Source: Echinicola soli
GTDB taxonomy: Bacteria > Bacteroidota > Bacteroidia > Cytophagales > Cyclobacteriaceae
Direction: 5' to 3'
Assembly: GCF_006575665.1 (NCBI RefSeq)
Contig: NZ_CP041253.1
Location: 5,025,501-5,089,500 of the forward strand
DNA length: 64,000 nucleotides
Shown piece after piece: positions 19,035 to 28,138 of this stretch (its first letter is position 1; each line of letters starts with the position of its first letter). Both the position numbers and the translations under genes were made by a program. Under the pieces are notes generated by a model. That model was not told where the DNA came from. It worked only from the letters and a program-made list of their open reading frames with translations, and searched no databases.

Positions 19035-20363
19035 TTATTTTTGTTCAATTTTCCTCACCCTATGGTTACCAAGATCAGCAACATAAATATGGCCATCATG
19101 GCTGGTAACATCGGTAGGATTATAAAACTGTGCGGTCCTCCCTACCCCATCAAGGAAACCGCTGACAGAGCCGGCAATGGTGAGGACCTTCTCCTCATCG
19201 ATCAGCCTAATTTTATGATTGGACAGGTCTGCTATGACCAGATTCCCCTCATCGGTAACCGTGATCCCATATGGATTGTTAAACTGGGCGTTCATCAATT
19301 GGCCATCCCTGGTTCCCTGTGAGCCATCACCTGCCACCGTGCTCACCTGGCCTGCATTCAAATCGATTTTCCGGATCAGGTGATTGATCCGGTCGGCAAC
19401 GAAAATATTTCCTTTACCATCGATGTCCAATCCGGAAGGATACCTGAAGGTGGCATCCTGCAGGTTTCCGTTTTGATTTCCCTGTTCGCTTCCTGTCACG
19501 GTACTGACCGTTCCATCTACATCTATTCTCCTTATCCGGTGGTTACGGTTATCGGCTACATAAAGCACCCCTTCCTCGGACACCGCCACATCCAGTGGTT
19601 GATCAAACTGGGCCTGGTCAGCTGCCCCATCATTAAACCCCGCCACCCCTGTTCCGGCCACTGTGCTCACCGCACCCCGGGGATCGATTTTCCGGACAAC
19701 GTGGTTATCACGATCGGCAATATAAATGTTGCCGTCCTTGTCCACGCAGGACTTCCAGGGATAATCCAACAACGCCCCTGCCACCGGACCATCCAAATAA
19801 CCCCTTTGCCCTGTTCCCAATACTGTGGTCACCGAGCCATCAAATGACACCTGACGAATGCTATTATTGGTCCTGTCGGTTACGATAAGGTATCCATCAG
19901 GATGAACGGCCACTCCTTCAGGGTTCCTGAAAGATGCTGCATTGCCCATTCCGTCCACCAAACCGTAATCACTATTCCCTGCCAACGTCGAGACCATATA
20001 ATTGGCAGGAAGTGCCACATGGATAAATTCAAGTAACGCTCCATCGGCACCTACACCATCTATGCTCACTTCAATAGTTTGCGGGCCCTTTCCTTCAGGA
20101 ACAACCACCTGAAGCCTACTATTGCTCGCTTCCAAGACTTTGGCTGAAACCCCATTAAAGGATACGACATTCTTTTCCCTGTTTCTGCTGAAATTCCTCC
20201 CTTGGATGGTCACCACATCCCTGGCATTTCCTTCCACTGGGGCCATGGTATACAGAAAGGGATCCAGGCTGCTCTGTGGTACCACATCATCATTGTCACA
20301 ACCAAGGATCGCCATGGCTGACAGGACCATGATCAATAATGGAATTCTATACACGCTTTTCAT
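19035..20363 (-). CDS. IPT/TIG and NHL-repeat lipoprotein
   Basis: A 442-residue surface or periplasmic lipoprotein. The start is the ATG at 20363: the frame opens 15 bases earlier, but GGAGG lies seven bases before this ATG and the signal peptide (MKSVYRIPLLIMVLSAMAIL) fits. The lipobox is AILGC. Residues about 30-115 form an IPT/TIG fold (VTIQGRNFSRNREKNVVSFNG). The rest is a propeller of six or so NHL repeats, each with a VSTVAG-type strand, an FxxPxGVAV strand and a VADxxNHxIRKI strand. NHL propellers bind proteins or glycans. Its place after SusC/SusD suggests a glycan- or ligand-binding accessory (inference). It is the last gene of the operon, 15 bases after the glycosidase. Confidence 0.88.
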   Translation of the reverse strand: MKSVYRIPLLIMVLSAMAILGCDNDDVVPQSSLDPFLYTMAPVEGNARDVVTIQGRNFSRNREKNVVSFNGVSAKVLEASNSRLQVVVPEGKGPQTIEVSIDGVGADGALLEFIHVALPANYMVSTLAGNSDYGLVDGMGNAASFRNPEGVAVHPDGYLIVTDRTNNSIRQVSFDGSVTTVLGTGQRGYLDGPVAGALLDYPWKSCVDKDGNIYIADRDNHVVRKIDPRGAVSTVAGTGVAGFNDGAADQAQFDQPLDVAVSEEGVLYVADNRNHRIRRIDVDGTVSTVTGSEQGNQNGNLQDATFRYPSGLDIDGKGNIFVADRINHLIRKIDLNAGQVSTVAGDGSQGTRDGQLMNAQFNNPYGITVTDEGNLVIADLSNHKIRLIDEEKVLTIAGSVSGFLDGVGRTAQFYNPTDVTSHDGHIYVADLGNHRVRKIEQK

Positions 20364-20378
20364 ATTAACCTCCATCAT

Positions 20379-21302
20379 TTATTCGTTTTCGTTTACCAAA
20401 ATAGCCCAACCATTTGCCACTGGACGAGGTGTCCCGTCAGATGGGCGGTTACGCACATGAAATACGTCTTCCACACTGTGTAAGGTCACAAAGGTGGAAG
20501 ACCCTCCACCATCGAGGTTAGTGGCATCACGCACCCCCAAAGCCTGGAATACTTCAGCCACTTCCGACAGGGACAGTCCATTGGAATAATCAAACTGACG
20601 GCCGTCCACCACCATGAAATAAACCTCTTCAGAATCGGTAATTCCCACCGCTGTTCTTGGGTGAATATCCTCGCTCACCAGGGGGACCAAATTATAATCC
20701 TTGATAAGCAGATCCCCCGCTCCCAGGGCATCAAACAAACCGTCTTGGAACTCGGGATAATCATCAGCATGTTCGATCACCAATCTCCCATTTTCATCCA
20801 CGCCAAAGAAAGACCTCCCTACCATTGGGGTCGTCTTGACAGCCTCCCCATGCAGATGAACTACACCTCGTGGTTCTCCAGTGTCCATATTGAAAAAATC
20901 GGCATTGACACCACCCACGACCTTTTTTCCGGGCACATCTACCCATTCCATCATTTCAGGAATCGGCTGCATGCCAAAGCCACTACTGGCATATGGTGTC
21001 AGCGGAAACAGTTCCACGCCCTCCTCTTTTAGGTCTATCCTAAATACAAACATACGCATCGATAGTCCCTTCATGGACAAATAATGGATATCTGTCTCCT
21101 GGATCCCCGGGGCCACGGTAAAGGTCGTGTCCCAAAAAACCTCACTGACCAAATCAGTACTGTCCTTTACCCGCTGGGTGATGGATGCACGTTCTTGGTC
21201 CAGCACTGCAGGTTGGGTATCGTCGTTTTTACAACTGGCTGCCATCAAAGCCAATGAGCTGGCCAAAAGAACGGTATAATAGTAATTGATATATTTTTTC
21301 AT
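20379..21302 (-). CDS. Phosphodiester glycosidase (NAGPA-like) lipoprotein
   Basis: A 307-residue lipoprotein (lipobox MAASC at about residue 24). The body matches the phosphodiester glycosidase family related to the mammalian uncovering enzyme, with GVNADFFNMDTGEPRGVV near residue 135, PRTAVGITDSEEVYFMVVDG in the middle and the hallmark NLDGGGSSTFV near residue 265. Family members cleave GlcNAc-1-phosphodiester or related sugar-phosphate linkages. The true substrate here is unknown, possibly a phosphodiester-linked surface glycan or teichoic-type polymer. It lies between SusD (20-base gap) and the NHL lipoprotein in the sigma/FecR-controlled operon, and is the only enzyme there. Confidence 0.87.
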   Translation of the reverse strand: MKKYINYYYTVLLASSLALMAASCKNDDTQPAVLDQERASITQRVKDSTDLVSEVFWDTTFTVAPGIQETDIHYLSMKGLSMRMFVFRIDLKEEGVELFPLTPYASSGFGMQPIPEMMEWVDVPGKKVVGGVNADFFNMDTGEPRGVVHLHGEAVKTTPMVGRSFFGVDENGRLVIEHADDYPEFQDGLFDALGAGDLLIKDYNLVPLVSEDIHPRTAVGITDSEEVYFMVVDGRQFDYSNGLSLSEVAEVFQALGVRDATNLDGGGSSTFVTLHSVEDVFHVRNRPSDGTPRPVANGWAILVNENE

Positions 21303-21322
21303 CGTTTCTGCCTTTTTAGGGA

Positions 21323-22621
21323 TTAGTATCCCGGGTTTTGTTCCAGTTTTTCGTTTAACAACAACTCTGTCTCAGGTATGGGCATCAGGGTTTCACGCTG
21401 CTGTATGCCCAATTCTTCCACGGCCTTCCCCGTCCGTACCAAGTCCACCCATCTGAACCCTTCTGCAAAAAATTCCCTTCGCCGTTCTTCCAAAACCAGG
21501 TCGAGGTAATCCGCTTCATTGGAAGGCGATACAGGTCCAAGCCCGCGAGCTTCACGGAGTTCATTGAGACGATCGAGTCCTTCGAGTCCCTGTGCTTCAG
21601 CACTGATCAGGTACATCTCGGCCAGCCTGCTTACATTGAGTTGATCGGTGCCGGTCTGGCCGCTTGGATACTTGTTTACCACGTCCAGACCATCATAAGT
21701 GTCCACCGAAACCTCCGCACGTAAATCGGCGGCGGTGAACATTTCCATTGCCCAGGGGTTGGGCTTGAAAACGTAGGAACCACTCTGGGGGTGGGCATAG
21801 GTATAAAATAGCGTGGACAGGTTGATACTGGACTCAATGGTGAGGTTTACAAAAGCGAAAATCAGTTCGCTATTGTCCTGCCTCCTGAACATTTCATCAA
21901 AGCTGTCCAAGTTAAAATAAGGCAAATTGATCAGCTCTTCGGCAAATGTAGCCGCCTCGGCCATTTTGCCCTGACCAAGCTTTGCCCGGGCCATCAATGC
22001 CTTGGCCGCCTGACTGGAAACGTAGTTAAAGTCTCCTCCCAGTTCACCATTAAAATCAGGGGCATGTTCCATGGCCACTGATAAGTCCTCTTCAATAAAT
22101 CCCCAGACTTCCTCCGTTGAATTTCTTGGCAGCTTTTCCTGGGTATTTTCCCTGATAATCGGTACACCTCCAAATTTGACCAATAGGTTGTAATAAATAT
22201 ATGCCCGGAAGTAGTGTACCGTCCCATTCATCTGATTCACCCTAACGGAAGGAGCCATTTCTTTGATATTGGCAATCAGGGTGTTTACCTGATAGAGTGC
22301 CTCGTAGTACCCTTTCCAAGAACTGTTCACATAACCATGCTCTGGGCGGAGGATATTGCTGATAAAGGCATTGGTACCACCACCATTGGTCGACCCAGCT
22401 GAATTCAGGTCTCCTCCCACCAGGTCGGCTAAAATATAAGCTTCACGTCCAGGATCATTCTGAACGGACTGGTACACACCGATCAGGAAAGCTTCCACAT
22501 CATCTTCGGTAAGATCTGATTCCGAAGAAACGGCCGATCGCGGATAAAGGTCCAACTGATTACCGCAGGCGCTGGCAAGTAAAAGAACCAGTAGGCCCAG
22601 GGTCAAAATTTTAGTATTCAT
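21323..22621 (-). CDS. SusD/RagB family lipoprotein (pair with STN-type SusC)
   Basis: A 432-residue surface lipoprotein that caps the SusC channel and binds the ligand. The start is the ATG at 22621 (MNTKILTLGLLVLLLASACG, lipobox LASAC); the frame's earlier start would overlap SusC. The helical TPR-like N-terminal half includes YYEALYQVNTLIANIKEMAP and HYFRAYIYYNLLVKFGGVPI, and the C-terminal half ends in the family pattern RRREFFAEGFRWVDLVRTG and LLNEKLEQNPGY. It is shorter than common SusD proteins (about 500 residues). It begins 22 bases after SusC and is followed after 20 bases by the phosphodiester glycosidase. Confidence 0.93.
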   Translation of the reverse strand: MNTKILTLGLLVLLLASACGNQLDLYPRSAVSSESDLTEDDVEAFLIGVYQSVQNDPGREAYILADLVGGDLNSAGSTNGGGTNAFISNILRPEHGYVNSSWKGYYEALYQVNTLIANIKEMAPSVRVNQMNGTVHYFRAYIYYNLLVKFGGVPIIRENTQEKLPRNSTEEVWGFIEEDLSVAMEHAPDFNGELGGDFNYVSSQAAKALMARAKLGQGKMAEAATFAEELINLPYFNLDSFDEMFRRQDNSELIFAFVNLTIESSINLSTLFYTYAHPQSGSYVFKPNPWAMEMFTAADLRAEVSVDTYDGLDVVNKYPSGQTGTDQLNVSRLAEMYLISAEAQGLEGLDRLNELREARGLGPVSPSNEADYLDLVLEERRREFFAEGFRWVDLVRTGKAVEELGIQQRETLMPIPETELLLNEKLEQNPGY

Positions 22622-22643
22622 GATTTTCTTCGTTTTTTTGGTT

Positions 22644-25600
22644 CTAGAAAGCAGCATTCAGGCCCAACCGGATCGTTCTGGGCTGAGGCAGGTTCATATT
22701 GTCGTCAGCCATATAGCGGGCATCGTAATTTTTGGATACCTCAGGATCCAATCCTGAATAGTTACTGAACAGGTACAGGTTTTCACCCTGGACAAAAATG
22801 CGGAGCTTGCTCATCTGAAGTTTGTCCAAAATGGACTGGGGCAGGGAGTAGCCCAAGCTCAAGGTTCTCAACCGCAGAAAGGAAGCATCTTCGAGAAACC
22901 TGGAAGAATTATAGGTATTGTATCCTGTTCCGTGGATCGCCCTTGGCACTTCATTGCTGGTGCCCGGTCCTGTCCACCGCTCCAGGGCAGGTGCTTCCCG
23001 AAAGCCTTGTCTTCCATTTCCCAGTCTATCAGTGGTAATCCTCCAGGTCGCATAAATCTCCGACCCTTGGGAGAATGTCAGGAATGCACTGAGGTCAAAG
23101 CCCTTATACTGGAAGGTATTGGACCATCCGCCGTAAAAGTCCGGGTTGGAAGTACCGATGATCTGGCGGTCGTCCACATTGATGATCCCATCGCCGTTGA
23201 CATCTTCATAATGGACATCCCCTGCCCGTACTCCCTGCTCGTACAAAGTTTCCGGAACTTCCTCATCGGTCTGGAAAACACCCAGCATTTTATACATATA
23301 AAAACTTCCTACCTCTTCTCCCACCTGCAAGGTCCTGTTGGCCCCGATCAGCAGTGGCTCATCTCCGAGCAGTGAAGTAAGCTCATTTTCGATAAAGGAA
23401 ATATTAAAGCTCGACTGCCATTGCAATTCACCAAAATGATGATGGTAGTCAACTAATAATTCCAGCCCTGTATTTTTCATTGAGCCGATATTACTGGTCA
23501 CGCTGCTGAACCCACTGGTAGCATGAATGGGCATGTTGTAGAGCAGGTTTTCGGTGTTTTTGATAAAGTAATCTGCCGAAAGGTTAGCCTTTCCGTTCCA
23601 TAGGCCCAGGTCAATTCCCACATCAAACTGGTTGGCCGTCTCCCAGGTAAGGTTGGGATTGCCATAGGTGGAAATGGAAAGGCCACTGTTTCCGCCATAA
23701 TTGGCCCCACCACTCATCAGCGCCTGATAGGCATAGCTGCCGATGCCATCCTGATTGCCCGTAGCGCCATAACTTGCGCGCAGCTTAAGGTCTGTTTGGG
23801 GAAATTTCCAGAAATCCTCGTCGGAGGCATTCCAACCGGCAGAAACAGAAGGGAAAGAGCCATAGCGTTTATCCGGGGAAAATTTGGAAGACCCATCCGC
23901 CCTAATAGACAATGAAAGCAGGTATTTGTCCTCCCAGCTCAGGTTGGCCCGGCTGTAATAGGACTCCAGGGCATTTTCTCCAAACCCCGAGGATGCATTG
24001 GCAATCTCACTGGCCACTGACAGCACATCAAATGAGGGTGAGGGAAATCCCCTGCCATCGATGGAATTGATGCTGGTGGTCACTTTTTGGTAGGAATGCC
24101 CCGCCAGTGCATTTACGGTAAACTTCCCAAACGTATGGTCAAAATACAGGGTGTTTTCGATCAATCCATTGGTCATCATCCTGCGTTCGTCCAGTAAACG
24201 CCCTTGTCCTGCCCCATAAGGATGTTCATCGGTGTAGTACAGGTAATCTTCGGTATAAATGGCATCCAGTCCAAAGGTATTTTTCAGGTGAAAAGAAGGG
24301 CTGAAGATGATGTCCGCATAGGCATTTCCCAGCATCCTATAGTTGTCCAGCTTTGTGTTTTGCTCATTGATGATCTGCAGGTTGTTGTGGTAGACCAACT
24401 CTTCTGTCCCCCCCACATAATACTCTCCGTTGGGCTTGTAGGGCCTGTCAAAGGGCCGCTGTCCCATGCTCCGAAGAAAAATAGATGATCCATAGGTACC
24501 GTTTGGAACGCGGTGGTTCCTCGAAAAGCTCAGGTTGGTATTGGTCCCGATCTCCAGCCAGTTTACTGCTTGGTGGGTGACATTGACCTTGGCATTGTAC
24601 TTTTTGTAATCATTGGTTTTGATTACCCCCTCCTGGTCCAGGTAACCACCGGAGATGTAAAGTTTGGTCTTTTTACTTCCACTGGAAAACGACACATTGA
24701 CATTGGAAACAAAGGCCTCCCTCAGCACCAAGTCCAGCCAATCGGTATCCGGCAGTCCGGGATATGGATTTTCCTGGTATTCCACAAAGTTACCGTCCCC
24801 GGGCGTGTAGCCGTACTGTTGGTTATAATTATATCGGGCCTCGTTCAATACTTCCAAGTACAGATCCGAATCGGCCATTTTAACTTTGTCCAAATTGGGC
24901 AAATACTGCACACCAAAGTTTGTCTGGATATTCAGGCTCGATTGTCCTTCCTTACCGGATTTGGTGGTGATGATGACCACACCATTGGTGGCACGTGAAC
25001 CATAGATGGCCGCAGAGGCGGCATCCTTGAGCACTTCAATGGATTCGATGTCATTGGGATTAAGTTCGGACAGTGGGTTCATGCCCTCACCAAGGTCAAA
25101 AAGCGCAGCGTTATGGTTCACCAAAGGAATACCATCAACTACATAAAGGGGCTCGTTCTGACCACTTAAGGATCCGATTCCGCGAATACTTACGCGGACA
25201 TTGCTCCCTGGTGTGCCTGCGCCGGCCCCTACATGGACGCCCGGCATCCTTCCCTGCATCATCTGGTCTGGTCCCAGCACCTGTCTGAAGTTCTTTTCAT
25301 CTGGCCTGAAGTTCGAAATGGCACTGGTCACTTCCTTTCTGTCCTGCTGTCCATAGCCAATGACCACGATTTCGGAGAGGTCGTTTTCTGATGGTCTAAG
25401 GGTGACCGCTATTTTACTGCGGCCATTTACAGGAATCTCTTGGGGATCATACCCGATAAATGAAATTACCAGAATGGCATTCTCTGCCAACCCGCCGAGT
25501 GCAAACCTCCCGTCCAAGTCGGTAACCGTCCCTTTGGAGCTCCCTTTTACCCGAACGGTAGCACCGGGCAGCGGCTCCCCATCTGTACTGATCACCCTAC

Positions 25601-25994
25601 CGGTTAGTGTAATATCTGCTGGATCACCATCGGTTAAGGGCTTGACGACAATATAGGTGTCCACCAGCTGATAAGTAAAGGGTTGATTGGTGAAGACTTT
25701 AGAAAGCGTCGTTTCCAGGGAACCGCTCTTTACATCCACATCCACGGGATTGGATTGGCTTACAGTTTCATCATTGAACACAAACCGGTAGGTGGATTGT
25801 GATTCTATCATTTCCATCACTTCTTTTAAGGGAAGTCCTTGGGCCTTTAGGGTCAACTCCTGGGAATGGACCTTGGCGGTTACCTGAAAGACGAGTGATA
25901 AGCATAAGATTAGTGTCCATTTCATAACCAAAAGGTAATTGGGCGGAGCAAAAGATACCCCCGGTCCACCTTGTCCTAAGTGGGTTAATTTCAT
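22644..25994 (-). CDS. SusC/RagA TonB-dependent transporter with STN signalling domain
   Basis: An 1116-residue outer-membrane receptor. A long N-terminal signal region (hydrophobic core MKWTLILCLSLVFQVTA) leads to an STN domain (about 45-115: LTLKAQGLPLKEVMEMIESQ), then a carboxypeptidase-D regulatory-like beta domain (TGRVISTDGEPLPGATVRVK), the plug with VVIGYGQQDRKEVTSAIS, and a 22-strand-type barrel ending in PRTIRLGLNAAF. STN domains pass the ligand signal to a FecR anti-sigma factor; fecR and an ECF sigma gene lie directly upstream on the same strand. With the following SusD it should import a ligand via TonB. The ligand is unknown. Confidence 0.95.
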   Translation of the reverse strand: MKLTHLGQGGPGVSFAPPNYLLVMKWTLILCLSLVFQVTAKVHSQELTLKAQGLPLKEVMEMIESQSTYRFVFNDETVSQSNPVDVDVKSGSLETTLSKVFTNQPFTYQLVDTYIVVKPLTDGDPADITLTGRVISTDGEPLPGATVRVKGSSKGTVTDLDGRFALGGLAENAILVISFIGYDPQEIPVNGRSKIAVTLRPSENDLSEIVVIGYGQQDRKEVTSAISNFRPDEKNFRQVLGPDQMMQGRMPGVHVGAGAGTPGSNVRVSIRGIGSLSGQNEPLYVVDGIPLVNHNAALFDLGEGMNPLSELNPNDIESIEVLKDAASAAIYGSRATNGVVIITTKSGKEGQSSLNIQTNFGVQYLPNLDKVKMADSDLYLEVLNEARYNYNQQYGYTPGDGNFVEYQENPYPGLPDTDWLDLVLREAFVSNVNVSFSSGSKKTKLYISGGYLDQEGVIKTNDYKKYNAKVNVTHQAVNWLEIGTNTNLSFSRNHRVPNGTYGSSIFLRSMGQRPFDRPYKPNGEYYVGGTEELVYHNNLQIINEQNTKLDNYRMLGNAYADIIFSPSFHLKNTFGLDAIYTEDYLYYTDEHPYGAGQGRLLDERRMMTNGLIENTLYFDHTFGKFTVNALAGHSYQKVTTSINSIDGRGFPSPSFDVLSVASEIANASSGFGENALESYYSRANLSWEDKYLLSLSIRADGSSKFSPDKRYGSFPSVSAGWNASDEDFWKFPQTDLKLRASYGATGNQDGIGSYAYQALMSGGANYGGNSGLSISTYGNPNLTWETANQFDVGIDLGLWNGKANLSADYFIKNTENLLYNMPIHATSGFSSVTSNIGSMKNTGLELLVDYHHHFGELQWQSSFNISFIENELTSLLGDEPLLIGANRTLQVGEEVGSFYMYKMLGVFQTDEEVPETLYEQGVRAGDVHYEDVNGDGIINVDDRQIIGTSNPDFYGGWSNTFQYKGFDLSAFLTFSQGSEIYATWRITTDRLGNGRQGFREAPALERWTGPGTSNEVPRAIHGTGYNTYNSSRFLEDASFLRLRTLSLGYSLPQSILDKLQMSKLRIFVQGENLYLFSNYSGLDPEVSKNYDARYMADDNMNLPQPRTIRLGLNAAF

Positions 25995-26060
25995 AACTTT
26001 ACAAATTAGATGTTGATCGATAAAATTTTAATGTGATGTTAAAAGGCATTGATCAGCCTT

Positions 26061-26087
26061 GCCGGTGGTTTTGCGAGAACCACCGGC
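26061..26087. repeat. Inverted repeat between fecR-like gene and susC
   Basis: Ten-base perfect arms (26061-26070 and 26078-26087; GCCGGTGGTT/AACCACCGGC) enclose a 7-base loop. A T run follows only on the plus strand (26088-26092), where no gene precedes it. On the minus strand, the direction of fecR and susC, the stem is not followed by T residues, so it could be a weak attenuator or an mRNA-stabilising stem rather than a full terminator. Confidence 0.6.
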
Positions 26088-26090
26088 TTT

Positions 26091-27281
26091 TTAATGGGTG
26101 ATGTTTTTTACATAGACCGTTCCGTTATTAAGTTCAAAATCGATTGCTCCTGACATTTCCAGCATCCCCAAGACTTTGGATAAATTGGTATCCATTGAGA
26201 TGGTACCACTGAAATGCTTTTCCGGGATCTCACCATCAAAAGAGACCTTGATGGCATACCACCGTTCCAATTGTCTTAAAATATCATCAAGCCTGGTGCG
26301 CTTGAACATAAATAGCCCATCCTTCCAGGCCACCACCTGCTGCATATCAATTTTCTTTACCGGTAATCCGCTATCGGAAAGTACTTGTTCACCGGGTGAA
26401 ATGACTTTGCTATGTTCCCCAAGGGAAACCTTCACGCTTCCCTCCAGCAGGGTGGTCCTGGTCAGCGGTTCATTGTCATAAGTATTGATGTTAAAATGGG
26501 TACCCAGCACTTTTATTTCTGTGTCATTGGCCTGGACAATAAAGGGGACTTCAGGATTATGGGCCACTTCAAAATAACCTTCTCCCCTGAGGGTCACCAT
26601 TCTGGATTGTCCTGTAAAATTGGACGGAAACTCGAGAGAAGAGGAACTGTTTAGCCAAACCTTTGTACCATCTGCCAACACCACTTGGTATTTACCTCCT
26701 TTTGGCACAAAAATCCTGTTCATGTCCGCATCGGAAACAGCGAAATCCTTTTGGACATTAAAAACCACCTGGTTGAGCCTTTTGGCCACAGTGAGGCCAA
26801 CATCCTGCTTCAAGGTTCCTTCTGCGGCCCTATCCAACATGATTTCCTCTCCATCTGGGAGTACCAAAATGGCTTTGTCCGTCCCTGGCCCTATCTCTGC
26901 ACTAGCCAACGTTCTTTGATTGGCAGGCTTCATATCAGGCAACCAACCACCATATATCCCCCATCCAAATATCAAAACAGCTAAAATCGCTGCTACTGCT
27001 GCATAGCGACCCCACCGTTTTTTTCCTGGATTTTCCGTCTTGGTGCTGGAAGGAAGATGCTGCTTCAACTTGCCAAAGGCTCCTGTGGAGTCTATTGAAG
27101 AAAAAAACGCCATCTCTTCTTCCAACAATTGCTCTTGAGTAATACGGTCATAAAAGGCCCTGTTCTCCTGGCTATGGGAAAGCCACCTTTCCAAGCGGTC
27201 ACGCTCCACTGCGCTCAGTGTTCCTTTGAAGCTTTTTAGAATAAGTTGAGAATATATATGGATGTATTCTTGCTCGTTCAT
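26091..27281 (-). CDS. FecR family anti-sigma factor
   Basis: A 396-residue single-pass inner-membrane regulator. The cytoplasmic head (1-90) contains the helical anti-sigma region (LERWLSHSQENRAFYDRIT). The membrane helix is near 95-115 (AAVAAILAVLIFGWGIYGG). The periplasmic FecR domain holds the typical IFVPKGGKYQVVLADGTKVW and LRGEGYFEVAHNPEVPFIV, and the C-terminal domain (FKRTRLDDILRQLERWYAI) is the STN-interacting part. It should hold the upstream-encoded sigma factor inactive until the STN-type SusC signals ligand. It starts 101 bases after the sigma gene and ends about 96 bases before susC, with a hairpin in that gap. Confidence 0.95.
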   Translation of the reverse strand: MNEQEYIHIYSQLILKSFKGTLSAVERDRLERWLSHSQENRAFYDRITQEQLLEEEMAFFSSIDSTGAFGKLKQHLPSSTKTENPGKKRWGRYAAVAAILAVLIFGWGIYGGWLPDMKPANQRTLASAEIGPGTDKAILVLPDGEEIMLDRAAEGTLKQDVGLTVAKRLNQVVFNVQKDFAVSDADMNRIFVPKGGKYQVVLADGTKVWLNSSSSLEFPSNFTGQSRMVTLRGEGYFEVAHNPEVPFIVQANDTEIKVLGTHFNINTYDNEPLTRTTLLEGSVKVSLGEHSKVISPGEQVLSDSGLPVKKIDMQQVVAWKDGLFMFKRTRLDDILRQLERWYAIKVSFDGEIPEKHFSGTISMDTNLSKVLGMLEMSGAIDFELNNGTVYVKNITH

Positions 27282-27382
27282 TTCTGTGTGTTTGTCCTTA
27301 TTACACAGAAACAGGTAAAACAGGTGAAAGAAAATATCGTTTTTTTAAAGAAAAAAATTAATTAATACTGAGATAATACCGA

Positions 27383-27952
27383 TTAACAATTAATTAACAC
27401 AAGTAGAACATATAATACTTCAGGATCAAGCCGAAGCCGCAGGAGTTTGAGGCCCCGTTGCTTTTGGGTCTTGACCGTATTGATCGAGACCCCTAGTTGA
27501 TCGGCAATTTCCTGATTGGACTTCCCTTCCAAAAAACCTAGGGCAGACACTTTTCTACAGCCTTCGGGAAGCGTCTCCATAGCGGCATAAAGCTCATCGA
27601 TTACCTCGGCATGGATCATCCGTTGGACAATGGTCTGGTCCTGGTTCGAAATCTCGGCCATTCCATCATCTATCCCCAAATTTTGTTTCCGGTCACGAAT
27701 CGCATTGATACTCTTGTTCCTGACGGCCTTATATAGATAGTTCTGGATATAGGCCAATTCGTGCTGAAGCATATTCTCTTTTTGTGCAAACTGGACAAAT
27801 ACATCTTGCACGATGTCCTCAGCGAGCCCCTTGTCCTTGAGATATTGAAAAGAAAAATAGACCAGTTTCTTATGAAAAGTATAAAAAACCTCTTCCAGCG
27901 TAGGCTTAGGGCCTAATCGAAATGTACTGGTTTGGTCACTCATCTTTTTCAT
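27383..27952 (-). CDS. ECF RNA polymerase sigma-70 factor
   Basis: A 189-residue sigma factor of the Bacteroidota FecI-like kind. Region 2 includes LAEDIVQDVFVQFAQKENM and YIQNYLYKAVRNKSINAIRD; region 4 has LPEGCRKVSALGFLEGKSNQ and the helix-turn-helix NQEIADQLGVSINTVKTQKQ. A second ATG three codons in (MSDQTSTF) is an alternative start. It should direct RNA polymerase to the fecR-SusC/D operon when released by the FecR anti-sigma factor. It heads the locus and lies downstream of the terminator of the next SusC/D unit. Confidence 0.94.
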   Translation of the reverse strand: MKKMSDQTSTFRLGPKPTLEEVFYTFHKKLVYFSFQYLKDKGLAEDIVQDVFVQFAQKENMLQHELAYIQNYLYKAVRNKSINAIRDRKQNLGIDDGMAEISNQDQTIVQRMIHAEVIDELYAAMETLPEGCRKVSALGFLEGKSNQEIADQLGVSINTVKTQKQRGLKLLRLRLDPEVLYVLLVLINC

Positions 27953-27997
27953 CGGGGTAATTGATCAGAAAAGCATTAAGCCATATATCGGATGAAT

Positions 27998-28005
27998 CAA
28001 AATTA
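27998..28005 (-). promoter_or_regulatory. Candidate -7 box of the sigma factor gene
   Basis: On the minus strand the bases read TAATTTTG, an exact TAnnTTTG match, 45 bases before the sigma gene start. No TTTG was found 19-21 bases upstream, as might be expected for an ECF-dependent or weak promoter. Confidence 0.3.
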
Positions 28006-28083
28006 AAGAATAACTGGTCGAAGTTATTTTCTTAACTGTTATCAATTTATTAAAAACCTCCCACAGGTTCACTATCAAACATA

Positions 28084-28111
28084 AAAAAGCCCCAAAAATT
28101 CGGGGCTTTTT
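28084..28111 (-). terminator. Terminator after the second SusC/SusD pair
   Basis: Ten-base perfect arms (28084-28093 with 28102-28111; AAAAAGCCCC/GGGGCTTTTT) enclose an 8-base loop, and an extra A on the plus strand extends the minus-strand T run. It lies 28 bases beyond the SusD stop and keeps this pair apart from the sigma factor gene. Confidence 0.85.
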
Positions 28112-28138
28112 ATAATCAATTGCCTTTTGGACCACTGC

